Source: Halomonas socia (lineage in GTDB: Bacteria > Pseudomonadota > Gammaproteobacteria > Pseudomonadales > Halomonadaceae). From it: a stretch of DNA of 64,000 nucleotides. Shown in pieces: positions 16,958-26,475 of this stretch. The stretch lies in contig NZ_CP048812.1 of the NCBI RefSeq assembly GCF_010977575.1, positions 2,728,001 through 2,792,000 on the forward strand, given 5' to 3'. Position numbers and translations under genes: made by a program. The notes under the pieces were generated by a model, which saw only the letters and a program-made list of their open reading frames with translations, was not told the DNA's origin and did not search any database. How positions within the stretch are numbered: the stretch's first letter is position 1; each line of letters opens with the position of its first letter.

Positions 16958-18145
16958 TTAGTCGCTCAGCTCCACGGCGATGGCGGTAGCCTCACCGCCG
17001 CCGATGCACAGGCTGGCGATGCCGCGCTTGCCGCCGGTGACGCGCAGGGCGTTGATCAGGGTGGCGATGATCCGCGAGCCGGTGGAGCCCACCGGGTGGC
17101 CCTGGGCGCAGGCGCCGCCGAAGATGTTGACCTTTTCGTGGGGGATTTCGAGGTCGTCCATGGCCATCAAGGTGACCACGGCGAAGGCCTCGTTGACCTC
17201 GAACAGGTCGACGTCATCCACCGTCCAGTCGAGGCGTTCGAGCAGCGCGGCGATGGCGCCCACCGGGGCGATGGTGAACTCGCTGGGGTGGCGCGAGAAG
17301 GTGCTGTGGCCGAGCACCCGGGCAATCGGCGTCAGGCCGTGGGCCTGGGCCGCGGCGCGGCTGGCGACGATCACCGCCGAGGCGCCGTCGGAGATCGAGC
17401 TGGCGTTGGCGGCGGTGATGGTGCCGTCCTTGGCAAACGCCGGGCGCATACTGCGGATCTTGTCGAGCTTGGCCTGGAACGGCTGCTCATCGTGCTCCAC
17501 CAGCGTCTTGCCGCTGCGCGAGGTGACCGTCACCGGGGCCATCTCGGCCGCCAGGTGCCCGGCCTGGTGAGCGGCCATGGCGCGCTCCAGCGAGGCGATG
17601 GCGAAGTCGTCCATGCGCTCGCGGCCGTAGCCGCGCTGGTCGGCGACCTGCTGGGCGAAGGCGCCCATTAGCTGGCCGGTCTCGGCGTCCTCGAGGCCGT
17701 CGTGGAACATATGGTCCTTGAGCTCGCCGTGGCCCAGGCGATAGCCGCTGCGCGCCTTGGTCAGTATATGCGGGGCGTTGGACATCGACTCCATGCCGCC
17801 GGCCAGGATCAGCTCGCCGCTACCGGCGCGGATCAGGTCGTGGGCCAGCATCACGGCCTTCATGCCCGAGCCACACAGCTTGTTGATGGTGGTGGCACCG
17901 ATCTGGTCGGGAATCCCGGCCTGGCGCATCGCCTGGCGCGCCGGGCCCTGCTTGACCCCGCCGGGCAGCACGCAGCCGAGAAAGCCCTCGTCGATCTCGT
18001 CGGGTTCGATGCCGGCGCGCTCGATAGCGGCGCGGATCGCCACTGCGGCGAGTGCGGGAGCAGTGAGGCTCGACAGGCTGCCCAGCATGCCGCCCATCGG
18101 GGTGCGGGCGGCGGAAAGAATCACGATATCGTTGGATGCTGCCAT
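16958..18145 (-). CDS. Acetyl-CoA acetyltransferase (thiolase)
   Basis: Type II thiolase of 395 residues. The nucleophilic Cys91 (NKLCGSGMKAV), the catalytic His350 (GHPVGSTGSR) and the second acid/base Cys380 (SLCIGGGEA) are all in place. The ATG at 18145 follows GGAG; in-frame sequence upstream runs into the divergent regulator and is not protein-like. Degradative and biosynthetic thiolases share these residues, so it could serve beta-oxidation, ketone-body breakdown or polyhydroxybutyrate synthesis. The divergent TetR gene and nearby acyl-CoA dehydrogenase point to fatty-acid metabolism. Confidence 0.93.
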   Translation of the reverse strand: MAASNDIVILSAARTPMGGMLGSLSSLTAPALAAVAIRAAIERAGIEPDEIDEGFLGCVLPGGVKQGPARQAMRQAGIPDQIGATTINKLCGSGMKAVMLAHDLIRAGSGELILAGGMESMSNAPHILTKARSGYRLGHGELKDHMFHDGLEDAETGQLMGAFAQQVADQRGYGRERMDDFAIASLERAMAAHQAGHLAAEMAPVTVTSRSGKTLVEHDEQPFQAKLDKIRSMRPAFAKDGTITAANASSISDGASAVIVASRAAAQAHGLTPIARVLGHSTFSRHPSEFTIAPVGAIAALLERLDWTVDDVDLFEVNEAFAVVTLMAMDDLEIPHEKVNIFGGACAQGHPVGSTGSRIIATLINALRVTGGKRGIASLCIGGGEATAIAVELSD

Positions 18146-18235
18146 GGAGGTCTCCTCGAAGGCGGTGACAATTGACCCGTCGTGCGGGGCTATGCTTTGC
18201 TCCAGCATAACCAAGCAAGCGCTAGTGTAAATGCG

Positions 18236-18814
18236 ATGAATGTAGCGACCGACTCGCCCCGCCGCCAGCAACTGATACGAATCGCCGCACGGCTGTTCAT
18301 GCAGCAAGGCTTCGACCGCACCACGGTGCGCATGCTGGCCGAGGAGATGGGTATCAAGTCGGGCAGCCTGTTCCACCACTTCGCCGACAAGCAGGAGATT
18401 CTCTGTGCGGTGATCGAGGAGAGTACCCGCAACGCCCTGGTCAGCGCCCGCCGGGCCATGGCCGAGGCCGCGCCGACGCCCCGCGCGCGGCTGGTGGCGC
18501 TGGCCCGGGTTCACCTCGAGACCCTTCACGACGATCGGCATGCCCACGGCGTGGCGCTCTATGAGTGGCGGCGCCTCAACGATGAGGACCGCGAGCACCT
18601 CACCCACCTGCGTGACGCCTACGAAGCGCTATGGCATCAGGTCATCGTCGAAGCCCGCGAGGTGGGGCTGGTACACGGCGACCCGGCGACCGTCACCCGT
18701 TTCGCCCTGGGCGCGCTCAACTGGACGGCGCGCTGGTACGACCCCGAGGGGCCGATGAACACTGCCCAGCTGGCGGATGAGCTGGCCAACATGGTGCTGA
18801 GCCCCGCCTCCTGA
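18236..18814 (+). CDS. TetR/AcrR-family transcriptional regulator
   Basis: Helix-turn-helix repressor of 192 residues. The DNA-binding domain is at the N-terminus (LFMQQGFDRTTVRMLAEEMGIKSGSLFHHFADKQEIL, about residues 20-55) and is followed by an all-helical ligand domain. The ATG at 18236 is the first methionine fitting the family's usual N-terminus. It is divergent from the thiolase with 90 bp between starts, so it probably controls that gene and itself. The acyl-CoA dehydrogenase downstream is a second likely target. Its DNA-binding helix differs from Pseudomonas PsrA, and the ligand, probably an acyl-CoA, is a guess. Confidence 0.88.
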   Translation: MNVATDSPRRQQLIRIAARLFMQQGFDRTTVRMLAEEMGIKSGSLFHHFADKQEILCAVIEESTRNALVSARRAMAEAAPTPRARLVALARVHLETLHDDRHAHGVALYEWRRLNDEDREHLTHLRDAYEALWHQVIVEAREVGLVHGDPATVTRFALGALNWTARWYDPEGPMNTAQLADELANMVLSPAS

Positions 18815-18835
18815 CCCCGCCAGGGCGAGTTCCGG

Positions 18836-18853
18836 CTACCACCAAGGTGGTAG
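18836..18853. promoter_or_regulatory. Perfect inverted repeat between TetR gene and acyl-CoA dehydrogenase gene
   Basis: CTACCACC-AA-GGTGGTAG, 8-base arms with a 2-base centre. The loop is too short and no T-run follows, so a protein-binding operator is likelier than a terminator. Confidence 0.4.
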
Positions 18854-18899
18854 GTCAATCATCAAACGAACGCTTGACTCCGGGTGGCTCGAGCGCTAA

Positions 18900-18919
18900 T
18901 TTCAAACACATGTTTGAAA
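18900..18919. promoter_or_regulatory. PsrA-like operator upstream of acyl-CoA dehydrogenase
   Basis: TTTCAAAC-ACAT-GTTTGAAA, perfect 8-base arms. The core CAAAC-N4-GTTTG matches the known PsrA binding pattern G/CAAAC(N2-4)GTTTG/C of Pseudomonas fatty-acid genes. A degenerate copy (TCAAACG-AA-CGCTTGA) lies at 18862-18877. Confidence 0.6.
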
Positions 18920-18962
18920 GCGCCGCCGGTGCTTTCTGCGCCCGACGTGAGGAGATTGCAAG

Positions 18963-20768
18963 ATGCCCGACTATCAGGCCCCGCTGCGCGACCTGCGCTT
19001 CGTGATGGACGAGATGTTCGACTTCCCTAGCCACTACGCTGCGCTGCCGGGAGGCGACGACGCCTCGCCGGACGTGGTCGCGGCGATCCTCGAGGAGGGC
19101 GCACGTTTCTCCCGCGAGGTGCTGCTGCCGCTCAACCAGAGCGGCGACCGTGAGGGCTGCCTGCTGGAGGGCGGCGACGTCAAAGCGCCCAAGGGCTTCA
19201 AGCAGGCCTACCAGCAGTATGTCGAGGGCGGCTGGCCGAGTCTCTCCGCCGAGCCCGAGTTCGGCGGCCAGGGGTTGCCGCACTCGCTGGGCATGGTGCT
19301 CTCCGAGATGATCTGCGCCACCAACCTGGCCTGGGGCATGTATCCGGGGCTCTCCCACGGCGCCGCCGATGCGCTGCGCCACCACGGCAGCGACGCGCAG
19401 AAGGCCACCTACCTGACCAAGCTGGTCGAGGGCGTGTGGACCGGTACCATGTGCCTCACCGAGCCGCACTGCGGCACCGACCTGGGCCTGATCAAGACCC
19501 GCGCGGTGCCCAGCGATGACGGCAGCTATACGGTAACGGGAACGAAGATCTTTATCTCCGCCGGCGAGCACGACCTGGCCGAGAACATTGTTCACCTGGT
19601 GCTGGCCAAGCTGCCCGATGCCCCGCAGGGCTCCAAGGGGATCTCGCTGTTCGTGGTGCCGAAGTATCTACCCAATGAGGCGGGTGAGCCCGGTGAGCGC
19701 AACGGCGTGGTGTGTGGCTCGCTGGAGCACAAGATGGGCATCCACGGCAACGCTACCTGCGTGATGAACTTCGACGCCGCCAAGGGCTATCTGGTCGGCG
19801 CGCCCAACAAGGGCCTGGCCTGCATGTTCACCATGATGAACGTGGCGCGTATCGGGGTCGGAATCCAGGGCCTGGGCCTTACCGAGGCGAGCTTCCAGAA
19901 CTCGCTTGCCTATGCCCGCGACCGCCTGCAGATGCGCGCGCTGTCCGGCCCCAAGGCGCCGGAAAAGGCCGCCGATCCGATCATCGTTCACCCCGACGTG
20001 CGTCGCATGCTGCTGACCCAGAAGGCCTTCGCCGAGGGCGGCCGGATGCTGGTGCTGTACACCGCGCAGATGGTCGATGTGGTCGAGCACGGCCAGGACG
20101 CCGCCGAACGTGAGCGCGCCGAGACCCTGCTGGGCCTGCTGACGCCGATCGTCAAGGCGTTCCTCACCGAGGTGGGCTTCGAGGCCACCAACGAGGGCGT
20201 GCAGGTGTTCGGTGGCCACGGCTTCATCCAGGAGTGGGGCATGGAGCAACTGGTACGCGATGCGCGTATCACCCGCCTCTACGAGGGCACCACCGGTATC
20301 CAGGCCCTCGACCTGCTGGGCCGCAAGGTGCTGATGAGCCAGGGCGAGACGCTCAAGGCCTTCACCAAGGAGATTCACAAGTTCTGCCAGGCCGAGGCCG
20401 ATAATCCGGCGCTGGCCGAATTCATCAAGCCGCTGGCCAAGCTCAACGCCGAGTGGGGCGAGCTGACCATGGGCGTGGGCATGAAGGCGATGCAGGACCG
20501 CGATGAGGTTGGCGCGGCCAGCGTCGACTACCTGATGTACTCCGGCTACGTGACCCTCGCCTACCTGTTCGCCCGCGCCGCCAAGCACGCCAGCGCCGCG
20601 CTGGACGGCGACGACCGCGCCTTCTACCAAGCCAAGCTCGATACCGCGAGCTTCTACTACCAGCGCCTGCTGCCGCGCACCCGCGCCCACGCCGCCATGG
20701 TACAGGCCGGCGGCGGCTCGCTGATGGCGATCTCTGCCGAGGACTTTGGTCTGGGCTTCGAGATCTAA
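18963..20768 (+). CDS. Acyl-CoA dehydrogenase (long form with C-terminal extension)
   Basis: FAD-dependent enzyme of 601 residues carrying out the first step of beta-oxidation. The central region shows MCLTEPHCGTDLG (FAD/substrate loop), GTKIFISAGEHD and the conserved IHGNATCVMNFD region. The QVFGGHGFIQEWGMEQLVRDARI motif contains the usual catalytic-region residues, and YEGTTGIQALDLLGRK follows. The extra C-terminal domain of about 120 residues is typical of the 600-residue subfamily rather than the classical 380-residue enzymes. The ATG at 18963 follows GAGGAG. A PsrA-like box lies upstream and a strong terminator follows at 20820. Chain-length preference cannot be read from sequence. Confidence 0.93.
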   Translation: MPDYQAPLRDLRFVMDEMFDFPSHYAALPGGDDASPDVVAAILEEGARFSREVLLPLNQSGDREGCLLEGGDVKAPKGFKQAYQQYVEGGWPSLSAEPEFGGQGLPHSLGMVLSEMICATNLAWGMYPGLSHGAADALRHHGSDAQKATYLTKLVEGVWTGTMCLTEPHCGTDLGLIKTRAVPSDDGSYTVTGTKIFISAGEHDLAENIVHLVLAKLPDAPQGSKGISLFVVPKYLPNEAGEPGERNGVVCGSLEHKMGIHGNATCVMNFDAAKGYLVGAPNKGLACMFTMMNVARIGVGIQGLGLTEASFQNSLAYARDRLQMRALSGPKAPEKAADPIIVHPDVRRMLLTQKAFAEGGRMLVLYTAQMVDVVEHGQDAAERERAETLLGLLTPIVKAFLTEVGFEATNEGVQVFGGHGFIQEWGMEQLVRDARITRLYEGTTGIQALDLLGRKVLMSQGETLKAFTKEIHKFCQAEADNPALAEFIKPLAKLNAEWGELTMGVGMKAMQDRDEVGAASVDYLMYSGYVTLAYLFARAAKHASAALDGDDRAFYQAKLDTASFYYQRLLPRTRAHAAMVQAGGGSLMAISAEDFGLGFEI

Positions 20769-20819
20769 CGGTTTACGCGATTGTCTCTCTCGGTCAGGTG
20801 CTCTGACTGAACCGCTTGA

Positions 20820-20845
20820 GGCGGCCCGCTTGGGCCGCCTTTTTT
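20820..20845 (+). terminator. Intrinsic terminator after acyl-CoA dehydrogenase gene
   Basis: Stem GGCGGCCC / GGGCCGCC with loop GCTT, followed by six T residues. Confidence 0.92.
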
Positions 20846-20871
20846 AGCTTATCGGGTGGCGCATCCTGCGC

Positions 20872-21671
20872 TTAGGCAGCCGCCTGCCACTGCGCTGCCA
20901 GCGACTGGCTGGCCAGGGTCAGCATGCTGAGGTTGCCGAAACTGAAGCTCTGGTGCAGCGCCTGCAGCGGCTCCCCTGCATGGCGGCGACTACCATCAGC
21001 AGCGGCAGGAAGTGCTCGGGGGTAGGGTGGGCATGCCGGGCCTGTGGCGCCTGGCGCTGCCAGTCGGCGAGGGCCGCCAGGTCGCCGCGCTCGGCCACCT
21101 CGCAGGCCCAGTCGTGGAAGGCCAGCGCCCAGGCGTCCGGCGGCGAGCCCTCCGGCCGGCGGTCGCCGAGGTTATGGGTGGCCGCGCCGGAGCCGATCAG
21201 CCACAGCCCGTGGGCATCCGCGAACTCGCCGAGCCGGCGTGCGACCTCGAGCTGCTGCTGCGCGGTCATTGCCATGGGCACGCTGACCGGCAGTAGCGGG
21301 ATGTCGGCCTCGGGCCAGACCAGCGATAGCGGCGACCAGATGCCGTGGTCGAGGGGCCGCTCGGGGTCGAGGCTGGCCGCGATGCCGTGGCTCTGCAGCG
21401 TGTCTGCCAGTTCCTGGGCGGTGTCGGGCATGCCTGGGGCCGGGTAGCGCAGCCGATAGAGCGAGTCGGGAAAGCCGTAGAAGTCGTGCAGGGTGGCCGG
21501 TGCCGCGGCGCTGCCGAGGGTAACCCCGGGCGTCTCGAAGTGGGCCGAGATCACCAGCGCGCCCTGCGGACGCGGCAGCCGCTGGCCAAGCGCGACGAGG
21601 AAGTCCCGCGCCGGGTGGTCGGTGATGACCAGCGCGGGAGAGCCGTGGGAGATAAACAGTGACGGTTGCAT
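20872..21671 (-). pseudogene. ygiD: YgiD/DODA-type extradiol ring-cleavage dioxygenase, frameshifted
   Basis: Class III extradiol dioxygenase family (4,5-DOPA dioxygenase-like, non-haem iron). The ATG at 21671 opens the frame with the iron-ligand region SLFISHGSPAL and later HTPEHF-like sequence near the end. At the four-C run 20973-20976 (G run in the coding strand) one base appears to be missing. Reading as given yields a junk tail (GSRCRRCTRASV), while adding one G restores EPLQALHQSFSFGNLSMLTLA and a stop at 20872, giving 266 residues, the usual length. So the gene is either recently broken or contains a sequencing error. The start region is far downstream of the metal transporter operon. 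Confidence 0.85.
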
Positions 21672-21810
21672 CGTAGCCTCCAAGGCGTTAGAGGAATCTA
21701 TACTCAGACTACGCTGACGGTGGCGCCGCGACAGCCGGTGAACTGCGAATGCACCATTCGCCATCCGGCAATGCTGGGCATCGATGGCCAGGTTCGGGGT
21801 TGGCCCCGGC

Positions 21811-22731
21811 TCAGGCGCGGGCGGCGCCGTCGCGCTGGCGATAGGGACCGAACAGGCAGGCCAGCAGCAGGATCAGCCCAGATACCGTCGCGATCATGCC
21901 CGCGGCGCTCAGCGACATGTCGAGGCCCAACCAGCCGGGACCGTAGCCGGCCAGCACATAGCCGAGCAGCGCCGAGACCAGCGCCAGGACCTGGCTCCAG
22001 GCGATCTGCTGGCCGAGGTGGTTGGTCAGCAACCGGGCGCTGGCGGCGGGGCAGATGAACATGGCGATGACGATGATCGAGCCGGCGGCCTCGAAGGCGG
22101 CAATCGCGGTGATTGCCACCATCATGACCAGCAGCAGGTCGACGACGGCAGGGCGCGCCTTGATGCTGGCGGCGAACTCGGCGTCGAAGCTGCCGATCAC
22201 CAGCGCACGGCGGAACACCACCAGGAACACTACCACCAGCAGTGCCACCCAACTGACCCGCGCCAGCTGCGGGGGCAGGTCGGCCAGCGCCTGGCGGTCG
22301 AACAGCGAGTGCCAGCCGAGGCCCTCGAACCAGATCAGGCTCTCGAGGTTGCCGTACAGGGCATGCTCGACGTCGAGGTGCACGCCGCTGGCGCCGTGCC
22401 ACTCGAGCATCAGCACGCCGAGGGCGAAGATCGCCGTGAACGCCACGCCCATCGCCGCGCTGGCCTCGACCTGACCAAGCCGCTTGATCAGTTCGATCAT
22501 CACCACCGTGATCAGCGCCGCGACCCCGGCACCGATCATCATCGCCGAGGCGGCCAGGGTGCCGGTGATCAGGAAGCTGGCGACGATACCGGGCAGCGCC
22601 ACGTGGCTGATGGCGTCGCCGATCAGGCTCTGGCGGCGCAGCACCAGGAAGTTGCCGAGCAGCGCACAGCTCAGGCAGGTGATGGCGGCGATGGTCATCG
22701 GCACCAGGCTGAGCATCACGAAATCGCTCAT
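21811..22731 (-). CDS. Zn/Mn ABC transporter permease (ZnuB/TroD family)
   Basis: Inner-membrane permease of 306 residues with about eight hydrophobic spans, from the ABC-3 family that imports zinc, manganese or iron. Typical landmarks are FLVLRRQSLIGDAISHVALPG, DAEFAAS and the ICPAASARLL region. It is the last of four minus-strand genes and overlaps the preceding permease gene by four bases. Having two different permease genes beside one ATPase and one binding protein is the TroABCD arrangement. Substrate preference is discussed under the binding protein (24752-25735). Confidence 0.88.
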   Translation of the reverse strand: MSDFVMLSLVPMTIAAITCLSCALLGNFLVLRRQSLIGDAISHVALPGIVASFLITGTLAASAMMIGAGVAALITVVMIELIKRLGQVEASAAMGVAFTAIFALGVLMLEWHGASGVHLDVEHALYGNLESLIWFEGLGWHSLFDRQALADLPPQLARVSWVALLVVVFLVVFRRALVIGSFDAEFAASIKARPAVVDLLLVMMVAITAIAAFEAAGSIIVIAMFICPAASARLLTNHLGQQIAWSQVLALVSALLGYVLAGYGPGWLGLDMSLSAAGMIATVSGLILLLACLFGPYRQRDGAARA

Positions 22732-23954
22732 TGCACGCTCCTGGGGATGCGCTGCAGGTCGCTCTCCAGCGTGATCACCGTGTCTGGTGGCAGGGCACTA
22801 TTGATCGGCACCAGCCCCTGGTGGTCGAGCTGAGCAGCCTCATCGGGGTAGCAGTTGCGGTACAGCGCCCACAGCCGCTCCTCGTGCTCGGCATCGCGGG
22901 CTGCGCTCGCGCCGAGCGGCGTAGCCACGCCGTCGCGACGGATATAGTCGTGGCGGCGCAGCACGCGCAGGGTCAGGTCGTCGTAGATGGCGTCGTCGCG
23001 GGCCAGCGCCAGCAGCCCTTGGCGCAGGTGCACGCGCCGCTTGAAGCGCTGGTGGGCGGCCAGGGTGGCGACGATGCCGCGGCGCGGCGAGAAAAGCAGC
23101 GACACGGCGAACAGCAGGAAGGCAGCCAGCACGATCAGCGGCCCGGTGGGCAGTCCGCTGCGCACGCTCGACAGGGTCACGCCGAGATAGCCGGCCAGGG
23201 CGCCGCATAGCGCGGCGATGGCCACCATGCGCAGCGGTCGATCGGTCCAGAAGCGGCCGGTCACCGGGGGAATGATGGTCAGCGCGACGATCAGGATCAA
23301 GCCGGTGACCTTGAGGCCGATGACCACTACCGCCAGCAGCAGCATCAGCATGATGAGATCGATATGCCGAGCGTTGAGGCCGCGGGTGGTGGCGTAGTCG
23401 GCATCGAAGCACACCAGCAGGAAGGCGCGGCGCATGACGAACACCGCGACCAGCAGCAGCAACGCGCAGGCGGTGATCAGGGCGGCCTCCGAGGCCAGCA
23501 TGCCGGCGGTGGCGCCGACCAGGTAGCCGGTCAGGCCGGCCTGACCGCCGACGTTCATCGACTGAATGGCGGTGATCAGTACCACGCCGAAGCCGAACAG
23601 CGTCGAGAGGATGGCGCCGATGGCGGCGTCCTCGCCGAGCCGGGTGCGGTCGCGAATGGTCTGTACCGCCCACAGGCCGAAGGCGGCACTGGCCGCGGCG
23701 CCGATCAGTAGCCCCGGCAACCAGCGGCCGTCGCCCCACAGCGTGGCCATCAGGATGAAGGCCAGGGTCAGGCCGGGCAGGGTGGCGTGGCTGACCGCGT
23801 CGCTGACCAGCGAGCGCTTGCGCAGCAGGATGAAGCTGCCGATCATGCCGGCGCTGGCGCCGAGGACCATGGCGCCCAGCGTCACCAGGCTGGTGTTGTA
23901 GCCGGCGCCGAAGAGCAGCGCGCGGCCCCAGGGTTCGAGCCAGGTGGTCAGCAT
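22728..23954 (-). CDS. Zn/Mn ABC transporter permease with C-terminal DtxR-like domain
   Basis: Protein of 408 residues. Residues 1 to about 285 form the ABC-3 membrane permease (LRKRSLVSDAVSHATLPGL, FDADYATTRG, IIPPVTGRF). Residues about 300-408 are soluble and resemble the winged-helix and dimerisation parts of DtxR/MntR regulators, for example LRVLRRHDYIRRDGVATPLGASAAR followed by ERLWALYRN. Fusions of this kind are known in TroC-type permeases and may sense cytoplasmic metal. It starts 3 bp after the ATPase gene and overlaps the next permease gene by four bases, so all four genes form one operon. Confidence 0.85.
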   Translation of the reverse strand: MLTTWLEPWGRALLFGAGYNTSLVTLGAMVLGASAGMIGSFILLRKRSLVSDAVSHATLPGLTLAFILMATLWGDGRWLPGLLIGAAASAAFGLWAVQTIRDRTRLGEDAAIGAILSTLFGFGVVLITAIQSMNVGGQAGLTGYLVGATAGMLASEAALITACALLLLVAVFVMRRAFLLVCFDADYATTRGLNARHIDLIMLMLLLAVVVIGLKVTGLILIVALTIIPPVTGRFWTDRPLRMVAIAALCGALAGYLGVTLSSVRSGLPTGPLIVLAAFLLFAVSLLFSPRRGIVATLAAHQRFKRRVHLRQGLLALARDDAIYDDLTLRVLRRHDYIRRDGVATPLGASAARDAEHEERLWALYRNCYPDEAAQLDHQGLVPINSALPPDTVITLESDLQRIPRSVQ

Positions 23955-23957
23955 GGG

Positions 23958-24751
<794 letters not shown>

Positions 24752-24755
<4 letters not shown>

Positions 24756-25735
24756 CTGTCGTCCTCATTTTCTGCGTTGGCCTGAGCGAGCCTGCCGAGT
24801 CGGCCGGCGGCGGGGGCTTCGCCGCCCAGGGCACGGGCGATCACGGTCATGTTGTGGTCGAGCATGCCCAGGTAGCTGCCTTCGTAGCTGCCGGGCGGAC
24901 CCATGGCGTCGGAGTAGAGCTCGCCGCCGATGCGTACCTCATGATCCCGCGCGGCAGCGCCCTCCACCAAGGCGCGCACGTTGCGCTCGGAAACCGAGGA
25001 CTCGACGAAGATGGCGCCGATGCGGCGTTCGACCAGCATCGCGACCAGCTCCTCGATGCGCGACAGGCCGGCCTCGCTCTCGGTGGAAAAGCCCTGGATG
25101 CCGAGCACCTCGAAGTCGTAGGCGTTGCCGAAATAGCCGAAGGCGTCGTGGGCGGTGACCAGCACCCGCGAGGCCTCTGGCACGCTGGCGAGTATTTCGC
25201 GAGCGTAGTCGTCGAGGGCGCTTAGCTCCTGCTTGAAGGCGTCGGCGTTGGCGGCGAAGTCGTCGGCGTGCTTGGGGACCAGCTCGCTGAGGGCGACTTC
25301 GATGGCGTCCACCGCGTGCTGCCAGCGGTTGGGGTCCATCCACACATGCGGGTCGGGCTGGTCGGGGCTCTCGTCATCGGCGCGGCGCTGCTCGGCGGGC
25401 ACCGCCTCGGCGACCGCGACAACTGGCTTGCGCGAGGCCAGGCGGGCGAGAAATTCGTCGAGCTGCGCCTCGAGATAGAGGCCGTTCCAGAACACCGCGT
25501 CGGCGCGGGTCATGGCAGAGATATCACTGCGCGTCTGGCGATAGAGGTGCGGGTCGACACCCGGCCCCATCAGGCCGCGAACCTCGACGTGCTTGCCGGC
25601 CACCTGGCGTACGCTATCGGCGATCATGCCGGTGGTAGCAACTACATTGGGGCGGGCGTCCTCCTCGGCGGCCGCCGGTAGCGCCATCAGGCTCGCCAGC
25701 AGAGTGGTGAAAAACAACCGTGTCTTGGCACGCAT
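24752..25735 (-). CDS. Zn/Mn ABC transporter periplasmic metal-binding protein (TroA/ZnuA family)
   Basis: Substrate-binding lipoprotein-like or periplasmic protein, 327 residues, with a Sec signal peptide (residues 1 to about 23, ending LPAAA). Likely metal ligands are His63 (DPHLYR), His130 (DPHVWMDP), His196 (TAHDAFGYF) and Asp276 (SDAMGPP). Three His plus one Asp is the TroA/ZnuA pattern, which favours zinc but also binds manganese; manganese-specific PsaA-type proteins carry Glu at the third position. The His-rich loop of ZnuA is replaced by an acidic stretch (about 113-127). First gene of the operon. Confidence 0.9.
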
Positions 25736-25931
25736 TCAGAATCCTTTTAGCTACTACTGATCGACGACCGCCTGTTGAACCCGAACTTACGCTACACTTT
25801 TTTCGATGAGATGCTAATTGAACCAGGCTAGATGCCTGATAGGGGCTAGGCATTTCAAAATGCTCGACGTTCGCGCTTCAATGATAGCAGTTACAAGACT
25901 GTGACCCGAGCGCTGGCCGGGAGGAGAGCGA

Positions 25932-26351
25932 GTGACACTGCCGACAAGCATGGACGCCCCCGCCGGAGGGCTTCGCACCCTGCGCAACGCGCTGTATCTG
26001 GTGCTCGCCTGGTGCAGTTTCGTACTGGGCGTGATTGGCGTGTTCGTGCCGCTGATGCCGACCACCTGCTTCATGCTGCTGGCGGTATGGGCTGCCTCGC
26101 GCGGCTCGCCGCGTTTTGCCCAATGGATTCGCGAGCATCCGCGCTTTGGCCCCTCGGTGGTGGCCTGGGAGCGCGAGCGGGCGATTCCGCGGCGTGCCAA
26201 GGCCATTGCCGTGCTGATGCTGGCTTTCTCGGTCGTGGTGCTGCTGCTGACGGTGCCCAGCCCGATCGTCAAACTGGTGCTGGTCGCCGGGCTCGGCCTG
26301 CTGGCGCTGTGGATAGTGACCCGCCCGGCGCCGGGGCACCTCTCGCCATAG
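25932..26351 (+). CDS. DUF454 (YbaN-like) inner-membrane protein
   Basis: Membrane protein of 139 residues with an N-terminal hairpin of two spans (about 20-55) and two further spans (about 90-130). Between them lies the family motif region ASRGSPRFAQWIREHPRFG, ending in a cluster of basic residues. It starts at GTG 25932 after a strong GGAGGAG ribosome site. The function of DUF454 proteins is not established; some are linked to haem or iron metabolism genes. It stands between the divergent metal transporter operon and pepN and is probably transcribed alone. Confidence 0.82.
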   Translation: MTLPTSMDAPAGGLRTLRNALYLVLAWCSFVLGVIGVFVPLMPTTCFMLLAVWAASRGSPRFAQWIREHPRFGPSVVAWERERAIPRRAKAIAVLMLAFSVVVLLLTVPSPIVKLVLVAGLGLLALWIVTRPAPGHLSP

Positions 26352-26475
26352 GCGGTACGGCTGAAGTCCCGCGCGTAATGCACTGCCATCGTCATCGGGA
26401 AGTCTGACGATGCTTTGAGTCTGACAACCGCTGGGCCGTACAATGGGGGCAATTTCCGATCAGGAGCCTTCCTCG

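Noticed and set aside
25832-25853. ATGCCT-N10-AGGCAT as a Zur or MntR operator before the metal transporter
   Set aside because: Arms are short, the spacing does not match a motif I know, and the site is about 100 bp from the start codon.
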